Source: Micromonospora halophytica
GTDB taxonomy: Bacteria > Actinomycetota > Actinomycetes > Mycobacteriales > Micromonosporaceae
Length of the DNA: 64,000 nucleotides
Assembly: GCF_900090245.1 (NCBI RefSeq)
Contig: NZ_FMDN01000001.1
Span: 470,241-534,240, forward strand
Direction: 5' to 3'
The notes under the pieces were generated by a model, which had not been told where the DNA came from, searched no databases, and saw only the letters and a list, made by a program, of their open reading frames with translations. The position numbers were made by a program, and so were the translations under genes. Of the stretch, positions 50,539-58,769 are shown piece after piece. Within the stretch, counting starts at the first letter, position 1. Every line of letters begins with the position of its first letter.

Positions 50539-52159
50539 CGGGCACCTCCGGGGAGCGGGCGGCCGGGACGGACCGCAGCTGGGTCTTGCGTACCTTGCCG
50601 ATCACCGAGTACGGCAGTTCGTCGACGAACTCGACGGCGGTCGGGCACTTGAACCGGGCCAGGTTACGCGCGCAGTGGGCGAGCAGGTCCTCGCCGGTGA
50701 CCGGCTGCCCGGCCGCCGGCACCACGTACGCCCGCACAGTCTCACCCGTACGGGGGTGCGGCACACCCAGGACGGCCGAGCCGGCCACCCCCGGGTGCGC
50801 GTCGAGCACCAGCTCGACCTCGTGCGGGTAGACGTTGAAGCCGTTGACCAGGATCAGCTCGCCCAGCCGGTCGACCAGGAAGAGGTCGCCGTCGGAGTCG
50901 GCGTAGGCGACGTCCCCGGTCGCCCACCAGCCGTCAGCGTCCGGTCCACCCCGGCCGTCCGGCCAGTAGCCGGTGAAGAGGTTCGCCCCGCGTACCACGA
51001 TCTGGCCGGGGTCGGTGCCGGGCGAGGAGTCGGCGAGCCACGGCTCGTCGGGGTCGTCGTCCGGCTCGGCGACGCCGTCGCGCCACAGGTCGGCGGAGTC
51101 CGGGCCGACGAGGCGCACCTCGACGCCGGGCAGCGGCCGGCCGATCGAACCGGGCTTCGGCTCCCCGCCGACCAGGGTCGAGGTGAGCACCGGCGCGGTC
51201 TCGGTCAGGCCGTACCCGACGTGCACCGGATGCCCGGTGACCTCGGTGAAGCGCGCCGCGGTGGCCGGGTCGAGCGGCGCCGCGCCGCAGACCGCGACCC
51301 GCACCGACGCCAGCGCCGCGACGACCGCGTCGGCGTCCGCCGCCGACCAGGCGAGGAACATCGACGGTACGCCGACCAGCACGCTCACCCGGTGCCGGGC
51401 GATCTCGTCGAGCGCGCACGAGGGCCCCGGCTCGTCCACCAGCACCCCGGTCGCGCCATGGTGGACGACGGCGCCGAGCCCCGAGTTCAGCCCGTACGCG
51501 TGGAACAGCGGCAGCGCGAGCAGCACGGTGTCGTCCGGGCCGACCACCGGGGGCTCGATCCGGTCGATCTGGTCGTGGTTGGCCGCGAGCGCCCGGTGCG
51601 ACAGCATCGCGCCCTTGGGCCGCCCCTCCGTGCCGGAGGTGTAGAGCAGTACGGCGAGGTCGCCCCCACCGCGTGCCGGTGGCTCCCCCGACTCCTCGGG
51701 CAGGGTGGTGTGCACGGCGCGCAGCGCCGGCAGGTCGGCGGCGACGGTGGCCACCCGCTCGGCGACCTCCCCGGTCGCCAGGAGCAGCGCGGCGCCCGAG
51801 TCGGCGAGCACATGCCGCAGTTCCCGGGTGGTCAGGCCGGGGTTGACCGGCACCGCGACCAGCCCGGCGCGCAGCGTGGCGAGGAAGGCCACCACGAAGT
51901 CCGGCGTGTTGGGCAGGGCGATCGCCACCCGGGCCGGCACGGTGTCGGCTCCGGCGGGATCGGACCGGGCCGGCACGGCGCGGGCCAGCGCCCGGGCCAC
52001 CGCGGTCACCCGCACGTCCAGTTCGGACCAGGTCAGCGTGGTCTCGCGCCAGTGCAACGCGGGGCGGTCGCCGTGCTCGGCGGCCGCGCGGCGGAGCCGG
52101 TCGGCGAGGTGGGGCGCGGTGCTGTCGGCGGCATCCTGCACGGTGGCTGAGTCTGGCAC
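50528..52159 (-). CDS. AMP-dependent acyl-CoA synthetase/ligase
   Basis: Activates a carboxylic acid through an acyl-adenylate, probably to a CoA thioester. About 543 residues. The P-loop is LLYTSGTEGRPKGAMLSHRA, followed by ALPLFHAYGLNSG, VGYGLTETAPVL, GWWATGDVAYADSDGDLFLV and the hinge VDRLGELILVNGFNVYP. The catalytic Lys is in SVIGKVRKTQL near the end. The usual motif order and length fit fatty or aryl acyl-CoA synthetases. The GTG at 52159 has GGGGTGG ahead; starts at 52180 and 52198 are possible. Substrate unknown. It heads the ligase-glutaredoxin-HAD operon. Confidence 0.9.
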   Translation of the reverse strand: MPDSATVQDAADSTAPHLADRLRRAAAEHGDRPALHWRETTLTWSELDVRVTAVARALARAVPARSDPAGADTVPARVAIALPNTPDFVVAFLATLRAGLVAVPVNPGLTTRELRHVLADSGAALLLATGEVAERVATVAADLPALRAVHTTLPEESGEPPARGGGDLAVLLYTSGTEGRPKGAMLSHRALAANHDQIDRIEPPVVGPDDTVLLALPLFHAYGLNSGLGAVVHHGATGVLVDEPGPSCALDEIARHRVSVLVGVPSMFLAWSAADADAVVAALASVRVAVCGAAPLDPATAARFTEVTGHPVHVGYGLTETAPVLTSTLVGGEPKPGSIGRPLPGVEVRLVGPDSADLWRDGVAEPDDDPDEPWLADSSPGTDPGQIVVRGANLFTGYWPDGRGGPDADGWWATGDVAYADSDGDLFLVDRLGELILVNGFNVYPHEVELVLDAHPGVAGSAVLGVPHPRTGETVRAYVVPAAGQPVTGEDLLAHCARNLARFKCPTAVEFVDELPYSVIGKVRKTQLRSVPAARSPEVPDVQ

Positions 52160-52198
52160 AGCACCACCCCGTCGGACCATGCCCGCAGGACGTTCCAC

Positions 52199-52544
52199 TC
52201 CACATCAAGTCGTGACGTGAAAGTCAACCGCACACGACGGACAACCGGTCCGCCATCGGTGCGACGCAGGGGGAAATACTTCGGCCCTGTGTAACGGACT
52301 TGCCACGCGCGGGTGACGTTGGCCCTATCATCACTCGGGTCGGCTCACCCCATTTGCCGTGAGTCGACACCCCTCAGCCCGAGGAGGCCCCCGTGCCTGT
52401 GAGCGCATTGGACCAGCACCTCAAGGGGATCTGCCGCCCGTCGGCACCTCCCCGCACGGCCCTGCCCGTTCCCGGCGGACCGGACGCCGCAGCGACCTGT
52501 CGCCGACCCGCCCGGCCGGCCGCGCAGTGGACCCGGGAGGCGCG
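52199..52544. other. Promoter region between the ligase and bldN
   Basis: About 345 bases between divergent genes. A TATCAT (52326-52331) with TTGCCA 20 bases ahead (52300-52305) could be a weak promoter for bldN, but the spacing is long. The sequence remains open in the bldN frame from 52359, so a longer protein cannot be fully excluded. No clear BldD site was found. Confidence 0.35.
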
Positions 52545-53483
52545 ATGACCACCTTCGGCTACGCGGAACGGCCCGCCGGGCTCACCGGCCCGACCCCCCG
52601 GACATCGCCGAACGAACGGCTGGAGCCAGGTCGCGGCACGGACCCCGGCTCCCGCCGGCTGCACCACAACGAGGCGGCGACCCGACCGGCCGTGCCGGGC
52701 GGCAACGCGACGCCCGCCGGCCGGATCGTCGCACCGAGCCGGCCCACCATGCCGGCGCAGAGTCGCCGGGTCGGCGAACCGTCCGCCGTGACCGACCCGG
52801 CCGGCGCCGAGACCGCGGTGCTCCCGGCCGTGCCGGCCGGCGACACCGCCGTCATCCCCGCGGTGCCCGCCGCCACCAACCCGAGCACCGGTTTCCCGAG
52901 CCGGCCCGACCCGTCCGACCCGGCCACCGAGGTCTGGGCGCTGATCGAGCGCGCGCAGGCCGGCGAGGCCGAGGCGTTCGGCCTGATCTACGACCGGTAC
53001 GTCGACACCGTCTTCCGCTTCGTCTACTTCCGGGTCGGCAACCGCCAACTGGCCGAGGACCTGACCTCCGACACCTTCCTCCGGGCGCTCAAGCGGATCG
53101 GCAGCTTCACCTGGCAGGGCCGGGACCTCGGCGCCTGGTTGGTCACCATCGCCCGGAACCTGGTCGCGGACCACTTCAAGTCCGGCCGGTACCGGCTGGA
53201 GGTGACCACCGGCGACGTGCTCGACGCCGACCGCGAGGACCGCGGGCCGGAGGGCAGCCCGGAGGCGGCGGTGGTGGAGCACATCACCAACGTCGCCCTG
53301 CTGACGGCGGTCAAGCGGCTCAATCCGGAGCAGCAGGAGTGCATCGTGCTCCGGTTCCTGCAGGGCTTCTCGGTGGCGGAGACCGCCCGCGCGATGGGCA
53401 AGAACGAGGGAGCCATCAAGGCGTTGCAGTACCGGGCCGTCCGCGCCCTCGCCCGACTGCTCCCGGACGGCTTCCAGCCCTGA
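52545..53483 (+). CDS. bldN: ECF sigma factor of the BldN family with long N-terminal extension
   Basis: Alternative sigma factor that in Streptomyces directs aerial-hypha genes. The 312-residue protein (ATG 52545, GGGAGGC ahead) has a 130-residue low-complexity N-terminus containing TAVLPAVPAG and TAVIPAVPAA. Sigma region 2 follows (LIYDRYVDTVFRFVYFRVGN, LTSDTFLRALKRIGSFTW) and then region 4 (LNPEQQECIVLRFLQGFSVA, MGKNEGAIKALQYRAV). Streptomyces BldN is made as a pro-protein with an N-terminal piece that is removed; the extension here may be similar. Next gene is RsbN-like. Confidence 0.9.
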   Translation: MTTFGYAERPAGLTGPTPRTSPNERLEPGRGTDPGSRRLHHNEAATRPAVPGGNATPAGRIVAPSRPTMPAQSRRVGEPSAVTDPAGAETAVLPAVPAGDTAVIPAVPAATNPSTGFPSRPDPSDPATEVWALIERAQAGEAEAFGLIYDRYVDTVFRFVYFRVGNRQLAEDLTSDTFLRALKRIGSFTWQGRDLGAWLVTIARNLVADHFKSGRYRLEVTTGDVLDADREDRGPEGSPEAAVVEHITNVALLTAVKRLNPEQQECIVLRFLQGFSVAETARAMGKNEGAIKALQYRAVRALARLLPDGFQP

Positions 53484-53755
53484 CGCGGCCCTCACGCCGG
53501 CCCCTGCCCGGGGCCGGCGAACGTCCGGGCGTCCGTGACGACGATCACTCTTGGTGATTTCGCCTCCGCCGCCCCGTAACCGGCACCCGGCGCGGTCCGT
53601 TTCTCCGGGTGCGACCCGTGGTTGTCCCGGCGTCCCCGGGCCACCCGGTCCGGCCCGGACGGTCGGCACCCGTGCCGTCCGTCGGCGTCACGCTGCCACC
53701 GGTCGCTGGCGACGACCACGGCCGACCGGCCGGACAGCGAGAGGGGGTGCCTGCG

Positions 53756-54625
53756 GTGGACAGCGACCTCTTCTCCCGTCGGCGGGCCGCACGCTTCGCC
53801 CAGCTTCTCGACGAGGCGAACGGCGGCCGGCGTCACCACGTCCGGTGCCGCGCCGACGACCAGCTCGCCGCCCTGGTGGCGGTCGGGCGGCAGCTCACCG
53901 AGGAACGGCCGGACGTCGAGGTCGACACCGAGTTCCGGACCGGGCTGCGCGCCATGCTGGTGGCCACTGCGGAACGGGAGGGCGTCGGCCGGGCGTCGGC
54001 GACCGCGCCGGAGACCGCACCGGCCGGCACCCGGGCCTCGCTGCTCGGCGCGGTGACCGCCCGTCAGGTCCGCGCCCGGGGCGCCATCCTGGTCGGCATC
54101 GCCGCCGGTGCCGTCGCGGTGTCGGGCATCTCCGCCGCCAGTGAGGACGCGGTCCCCGGTGACGCGCTGTACGGCATGAAGCGCTCCACCGAACGGGCCC
54201 AGCTCGCCCTGACCGGCTCGGACCTCAGCCGGGGCCAGCTCTTCCTCGACTTCGCCCGCACCCGGCTGGACGAGGCCGCCTCCCTGCGCGGCGACCTGAC
54301 CGGCTTCCGCGCGGTGATGGACGACATGGACGCCGACACCCGCCAGGGCGTACGCCTGCTCACCACCGCCTCGGCACAGCGGTCGGACACCGCCGGGCTG
54401 GACGCGGTGAACACCTTCGTGGCCGGGCAGCGCCAGGCGGTCAGCGGGCTGCTCGACGGGGCCGACCGCGCCGAGCGGGAGCGGACCCGGCGGTCGCTGG
54501 CCCTGCTGGACGCGATCCGCAAGCGCTCCGACGCGCTGCGCTCCGCCATCGCCTGCGGGCTGCCCACGCCGGTCGGCACCGACGCCCTCGGCCCCGCCCC
54601 GGCCACCTGCCCCGTCGGCCGCTGA
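53756..54625 (+). CDS. rsbN: RsbN-like anti-sigma factor (DUF5667 membrane protein)
   Basis: Probable anti-sigma factor for BldN. The 289-residue protein has a cytoplasmic N-terminal region (FSRRRAARFAQLLDEANGGR; about 1-105), one membrane helix (109-128, ILVGIAAGAVAVSGISAAS) and an outside DUF5667 helical domain (DAVPGDALYGMKRSTERAQL). In Streptomyces RsbN is the membrane anti-sigma of BldN and lies directly downstream, as here. The GTG at 53756 is chosen because GAGAGGGGG precedes it. The gap to bldN is 272 bases. Confidence 0.85.
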   Translation: MDSDLFSRRRAARFAQLLDEANGGRRHHVRCRADDQLAALVAVGRQLTEERPDVEVDTEFRTGLRAMLVATAEREGVGRASATAPETAPAGTRASLLGAVTARQVRARGAILVGIAAGAVAVSGISAASEDAVPGDALYGMKRSTERAQLALTGSDLSRGQLFLDFARTRLDEAASLRGDLTGFRAVMDDMDADTRQGVRLLTTASAQRSDTAGLDAVNTFVAGQRQAVSGLLDGADRAERERTRRSLALLDAIRKRSDALRSAIACGLPTPVGTDALGPAPATCPVGR

Positions 54626-54732
54626 GCGCGCGGAGCAGTTCACGCCACAGTTGCGCCTTCGGGCGACCGCCCGTCACGGACCCCCGACTAGGCTCAGGGA
54701 CAGGCGCGGTCGTCGTACGGAGGGAGGTCGCC

Positions 54733-55605
54733 GTGGTCCGGTCCCGCAAGGTCACGGTCAGCACCGACGTCCACGGGCACACCGCCGGCTGGGCGGAGGC
54801 CGAGCCGGCCGTCCCGGTGGCCCCCGATCCGAGCGCCGCGGCCTTCTTCGACGTGGACAACACGATGATGCAGGGCGCCTCGATCTACTGGTTCGCCCGC
54901 GGGCTCGCCGCCCGCAAGTACTTCACCACCGCCGATCTGGCCCGGTTCGCCTGGCAGCAGGCCCGGTTCCGGCTGCTCGCCACCGAGCACGCCGGGGACA
55001 TGTCGCAGGCCAAGGAGGCGGCCCTCGCCTTCATCGAGGGCTGGCGGGTGGACGAGATCGAGCGGCTCGCCGAGGAGATCTTCGACGAGCTGATGGCCCC
55101 CCGCATCTGGGCCGGTACGCGCCGCCTCGCCCAGCGGCACCTCGACGCGGGTGAGCGGGTCTGGCTGGTCAGCGCCGCCCCGGTGGAGATCGGCCGGGTG
55201 ATCGCGACCCGGCTCGGCCTGACCGGCGCGATCGGCACGGTGGCCGAGGTGGTCGACGGCGCGTACACCGGGCGGCTGGTCGGCGACCTGATGCACGGCC
55301 CGGCCAAGGCGGAGGCGGTCACCCAGCTCGCCGCAGTGGAAGGGCTGGACCTGTCCCGCTGCGCGGCCTACAGCGACTCGGCGAACGACCTGCCGATGCT
55401 CTCCACCGTGGGCCGGGCGGTGGCGATCAATCCGGACGGGACGCTGCTGCGGCAGGCCCGGGACCGGGGGTGGGAGGTGCGGGACTTCCGGACCGGCCGG
55501 CGGGCGGTCAAGATCGCCGTACCGTCGACCGCCGCGGCCGGGCTGCTCGCCGGCGCGGTCAGCGCGGGGATGGCCCTGCACCGCCGCCGACGCGCCGGGG
55601 TCTGA
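54733..55605 (+). CDS. HAD-IB family hydrolase (SerB-like)
   Basis: A 290-residue phosphatase. The nucleophile motif is AFFDVDNTMMQGASIYWFAR (Asp40, Asp42), motif II is WLVSAAPVEIGRVIA and motif IV is AAYSDSANDLPMLSTVG. The C-terminal 30 residues are hydrophobic (TAAAGLLAGAVSAGMALHRR), a likely membrane tail. The family includes SerB1 of M. tuberculosis, which lies in the same gene order. Phosphoserine as substrate is unproven; phosphocholine or lipid phosphates are alternatives. The GTG start has GGAGGGAGG 3-4 bases ahead. Confidence 0.88.
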   Translation: MVRSRKVTVSTDVHGHTAGWAEAEPAVPVAPDPSAAAFFDVDNTMMQGASIYWFARGLAARKYFTTADLARFAWQQARFRLLATEHAGDMSQAKEAALAFIEGWRVDEIERLAEEIFDELMAPRIWAGTRRLAQRHLDAGERVWLVSAAPVEIGRVIATRLGLTGAIGTVAEVVDGAYTGRLVGDLMHGPAKAEAVTQLAAVEGLDLSRCAAYSDSANDLPMLSTVGRAVAINPDGTLLRQARDRGWEVRDFRTGRRAVKIAVPSTAAAGLLAGAVSAGMALHRRRRAGV

Positions 55606-55612
55606 CCGACCA

Positions 55613-55638
55613 CGCGGGTGACCGGGCCACGACCCGCG
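55613..55638. terminator. Hairpin between the convergent HAD-IB and acyltransferase genes
   Basis: CGCGGGT (55613-55619) and ACCCGCG (55632-55638) form a 7-bp stem with a 12-base loop in the 49-base gap between two convergent genes. A second outer stem (CTGACC with GGTCAG at 55602-55607 and 55653-55658) may extend it. Confidence 0.45.
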
Positions 55639-55654
55639 CCCGCACTGCCCCGGG

Positions 55655-56839
55655 TCAGGGGCCGAACGGGTCGGGGCGGCGTTCCAGCAGCTTGTGGAGG
55701 GTGTGCTGGATGGTCTCGCGGACCTGGTCGGCGAGGTTGAAGACGACCAGCGGGTCGTCGGCGGAGTCGGTCAGGTGCGCCGTCGGGATCGGCGGGCAGA
55801 ACTCGATCAGCCACTTGCTCGGCAGCGGCACCATGCCCAGCGGGCCCAGCCACGGGAAGGTCGGCGTGACCGGGAAGTACGGCAGCTTGAGCAGCCGGGC
55901 GAGCGGCTTGATGTCGGCGAGCATCGGGTAGATCTCCTCGCCCCCGACGATGGCGACCGGCACGATCGGGGTGCCGGTACGCAGCGCCGCCGACACGAAC
56001 CCGCCCCGGCCGAAGCGTTGCAGCTTGTACCGGTCGGAGTAGAGCTTGCCGATGCCCTTGAAGCCCTCCGGGAAGACGCCGACCAGTTCCCCGCCGCCGA
56101 GCAGCCGCTCCGCGTCCGGGTTGCAGGCGACCGTGCCGCCGGTCTTGCGGGCGATCTCGGAGACCACCGGCATCCGGAAGACCAGGTCCGCGCCGAGCAG
56201 CCGCAGGTAGCGGTGCCCGGGATGCTGGTCGTGCAGGGCGGTGGAGAGGATCATCGCGTCCAGCGCCACGGTGCCGGAGTGGTTGCCCACCACCAGGCCG
56301 GCACCCTGGACGGGCACGTGCTCCAGGCCGGTGACCTCGGTGCGGAACCAGTCCCGGTACAGCCGGCGCAGCAGCGGATGGAAGACCGCGTCGGTCAGCT
56401 CCGGGTCGAAGCCGAACTCGTCGACCTCGTACTCGCCGGCGAGCCGTCGCCGCAGGAACGCCAGCCCGGCGGCGACCTTCCGGTCCCAGTGGTCCCCCGC
56501 CCGGTCCGGCACCGCCGGCCCCTCCGGCGACCCACCGGTCGGCGACTCGTCGATGGCGGCCACCGGCTCCGGCTCGTCGGCACCGGAACCGACCGGCACG
56601 TCACGCCCGGGCACCTCGTCCGGGTGCCGATCGGCCGGGTCCGGCCCGTCGGCCGTCGCGGGGGCGCGGACCGGCTCGTCGGTGGCCGAGGTGTCCGGCT
56701 CGTCCCGCGCCGCCGGTGCGGGGGCGGCGGCCTTCGTGGTGCGCCGGTGCCCGTTGCGCCGCGCCGGCTGCGCGTCCGGCCCGGCCACGGTCAGCGGTAC
56801 GTCGTACCGGCCCTCGGGGCGCTCGTCGGACCTGCTCAC
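55655..56839 (-). CDS. Lysophospholipid acyltransferase family protein
   Basis: PlsC-family acyltransferase of 394 residues. The first 115 residues are a disordered Pro/Asp/Glu-rich region. The catalytic region begins GLEHVPVQGAGLVVGNHSGT, with the family His and Asp separated by six residues (HSGTVALD); a second block is LVGVFPEGFKGIGKLYSDRY. The C-terminal part has a proline-rich membrane-facing stretch (PYFPVTPTFPWLGPLG). Rv0502 of M. tuberculosis has the same position. Phosphatidic-acid or mycobacterial-type lipid work is plausible. The GTG start overlaps the epimerase stop by 4 bases. Confidence 0.88.
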   Translation of the reverse strand: MSRSDERPEGRYDVPLTVAGPDAQPARRNGHRRTTKAAAPAPAARDEPDTSATDEPVRAPATADGPDPADRHPDEVPGRDVPVGSGADEPEPVAAIDESPTGGSPEGPAVPDRAGDHWDRKVAAGLAFLRRRLAGEYEVDEFGFDPELTDAVFHPLLRRLYRDWFRTEVTGLEHVPVQGAGLVVGNHSGTVALDAMILSTALHDQHPGHRYLRLLGADLVFRMPVVSEIARKTGGTVACNPDAERLLGGGELVGVFPEGFKGIGKLYSDRYKLQRFGRGGFVSAALRTGTPIVPVAIVGGEEIYPMLADIKPLARLLKLPYFPVTPTFPWLGPLGMVPLPSKWLIEFCPPIPTAHLTDSADDPLVVFNLADQVRETIQHTLHKLLERRPDPFGP

Positions 56840-57909
56840 GAACGCTCCTGTACGGCTGAACGGACCTGGCGGATGCTCTCCATCACCAACTGCTCGGCGG
56901 CGGCGAGCGTGTCCCGGGTGAGCACCACGCCGCCGTGGTGGGCGCGGATGAAGTCGTCGAACGCGGCGGCGGTGGATCGCGGGGTGAAGCCGTACTCCTG
57001 CTCCAGCCGGCTGGTGTCCACCACCCGGCCGTGCACGAAGAGGTCGACCTGGTCGAGGCCGTAACGGCCGAAGCCGAGGTTGCGGGCGAGCGCGGCGGCC
57101 CCGGAGAGGCCCGGTTCCAGCACCGGCACGGCGACCCGGCCGGCCCGCCGGATCGCCTGGGAGAGGGAGAGCACCCCCGGCCCGGCGACGTTGTACGTCC
57201 CCGGATGGTCCTCGGCGATGGACCGGTGCAGCACCTCCAGGGCGTCGTCGAAGTGCACGAACTGCAGGCGCGGGTCCCGCCCGAAGACGGTCGGGACGAA
57301 CGGCTGGGAGAAGTAGCGGGTGAGCGTGGTGTCCGCGGTGGAGCCGATGAAGGGCGCGAAGCGCAGCACGGTGGCGGTGACGTCGGGCCGGCGACGGCGG
57401 AACCCGCGGACGTACCCCTCTATGTCGAGGATGTCGCGGCCGAAACCGCCGCGTGGCACCTCGCGCGGCTCGGTCTCCTCGGTGAAGACCGCCGGGTCCC
57501 GGAAGGACGCGCCGTACGCGGCGGTCGAGGAGCGGACCACGAGCTTGCGCAGCCGGGGTGCCCGCTGGCAGGCGGCGAGCAGTTGCATGGTGCCGATGAC
57601 GTTCTGTTCCTTCATCGCCGTCCGGCCGCCGTGCTGCGGGTCGGGGGCGCTGACCAGCGCGAGGTGCACCACGGCGTCGACGTCGAGGTCGGCGAGGAGG
57701 CCGGCGAGGGAGCCGAGGTCGAGGCGGACCCGCTCGACCCGGTCGAGCAGGTCGGTGAACTCGGGGCCCGGGGTGGTGGGGTCGACGCCGATCACCCGCT
57801 CGATGCGGGGGTCGGCGGCGAGCCGGGCGGCGACGTGCGCGCCGAGGTAGCGGCCGACCCCGGTCACGACGACGACCCCCGGAGCACCTGGGGTGCCACC
57901 GGGGGTCAT
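56836..57909 (-). CDS. NAD-dependent epimerase/dehydratase family protein (atypical SDR)
   Basis: A 357-residue extended SDR. The nucleotide loop is VVVVTGVGRYLGAHVAARL and the acidic end is VIGVDPTTPG. The family segments VHLALVSAPDPQHGG, KLVVRSSTAAYGASFRDPAV and YNVAGPGVLSLSQAIRRAGR are present. The usual YxxxK catalytic pair is not evident (YVRGFRRRRPDV is nearest), so it may be a binding protein rather than an epimerase. The start is placed at ATG 57909 because the only longer candidate, TTG 57996, lies inside the bS22 terminator. M. tuberculosis galE2 is at the same place. Confidence 0.85.
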   Translation of the reverse strand: MTPGGTPGAPGVVVVTGVGRYLGAHVAARLAADPRIERVIGVDPTTPGPEFTDLLDRVERVRLDLGSLAGLLADLDVDAVVHLALVSAPDPQHGGRTAMKEQNVIGTMQLLAACQRAPRLRKLVVRSSTAAYGASFRDPAVFTEETEPREVPRGGFGRDILDIEGYVRGFRRRRPDVTATVLRFAPFIGSTADTTLTRYFSQPFVPTVFGRDPRLQFVHFDDALEVLHRSIAEDHPGTYNVAGPGVLSLSQAIRRAGRVAVPVLEPGLSGAAALARNLGFGRYGLDQVDLFVHGRVVDTSRLEQEYGFTPRSTAAAFDDFIRAHHGGVVLTRDTLAAAEQLVMESIRQVRSAVQERS

Positions 57910-57992
57910 CGAGAACGCCTTGACCGGCAGGCGGGACCGAGCCGGGACGTCCGCGGCCTGATCACCTGAGCCTCCGAGGGTCGACGGTTCTG

Positions 57993-58040
57993 GCAAGTGG
58001 TGCCGGATGCCGGGCCGTGGCCCGGCATCCGGTCACTTGC
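57993..58040 (-). terminator. Terminator overlapping the bS22 stop codon
   Basis: A perfect 14-bp stem (58003-58016 with 58019-58032, arm CCGGATGCCGGGCC) extended by GCAAGTG (57993-57999) with CACTTGC (58034-58040). The outer part includes the bS22 stop codon. It would end the bS22 transcript ahead of the epimerase gene. Confidence 0.8.
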
Positions 58041-58134
58041 CGAGACGGCGACGCTGGACGCGGGTCTTGCGCAGCAGCTTGCGGTGCTTCTTCTTAGCCA
58101 TGCGCTTGCGGCGCTTCTTGACCACCGAGCCCAT
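58033..58134 (-). CDS. 30S ribosomal protein bS22 / AURKAIP1-COX24 domain small protein
   Basis: A 33-residue, extremely basic protein starting ATG at 58134: [18 protein letters not shown] then [12 protein letters not shown]. It matches the small AURKAIP1/COX24-domain protein found in mycobacterial 30S subunits as bS22 and present across actinobacteria. More than half of the residues are Arg or Lys, as expected for direct rRNA binding. The frame is supported by its conserved position between the HTH protein and the epimerase. The stop codon is part of a strong terminator. Confidence 0.88.
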   Translation of the reverse strand: MGSVVKKRRKRMAKKKHRKLLRKTRVQRRRLGK

Positions 58135-58342
58135 ACGACAGCCTTTCAATGCAACGTGCGGGGCGGACGGGTGGCACCACGACGGTGGCGCCGGCGACCG
58201 CTTGCGGACAACGGAACCGGACCAGCCTGGTGGCGTCGGGGCACACCGGCGTTGCGGTCACGGTCGACTCCAGGGTAGCCGGAGAGCATCAGCAGGACCA
58301 ACGCGCCCCCGTCGATGCCCGTTACGTCGCACTCGACACCGG

Positions 58343-58552
58343 TCAGGCGGTCTCCTGGAACGCGCCCCGGAGATAGTCGTGCACCGCGTGCTCGGGCACC
58401 CGGAACGAGCGGCCGACCCGGACCGCGGTCAGCTCACCGCTGTGCACCAGGCGGTAGACCGTCATCTTGGACACCCGCATGACCGACGCCACCTCGGCGA
58501 CGGTCAGGAACCTGACATCCGACAGCCGACCGTCGGACTGTGACCCGGCCAT
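58343..58552 (-). CDS. BldC/BdtA-like excisionase-family DNA-binding protein
   Basis: A 69-residue MerR-like HTH protein: VRFLTVAEVASVMRVSKMTV then YRLVHSGELTAVRVGRSFRV then PEHAVHDYLRG. This is the small BldC/excisionase family, without an effector domain. In Streptomyces bdtA (a BldD target, from memory) and in M. tuberculosis Rv0500A have the same neighbour, bS22. It is probably a conserved regulator of growth or development. The gap to bS22 is 208 bases, so bS22 may have its own promoter. Start ATG at 58552. Confidence 0.9.
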   Translation of the reverse strand: MAGSQSDGRLSDVRFLTVAEVASVMRVSKMTVYRLVHSGELTAVRVGRSFRVPEHAVHDYLRGAFQETA

Positions 58553-58769
58553 GGCTCACCCGACCCATCCCATGCCCGGCGCGTGCCACCCGAGGTGGAG
58601 ATCCCGCCCGGCCGACAACGCGCGTGTAACCAGTACGGTAGCGGGGCGGCTGTGACCGGCGCGATCCCTTCGTACAACTGATCATGCCCGAGCCGTTGTT
58701 CACCCGGTCGTGACCTGCCGTCATCCACCCGAAAGCGCGTCCCGTCCCGTTGCCGCGACCGGCGGCGGG

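Noticed and set aside
53540-53615. Terminator pair after bldN
   Set aside because: Two small stems (ATCAC/GTGAT and GCACCCGG/CCGGGTGC) exist but are weak, and the position would separate bldN from its partner without clear support.
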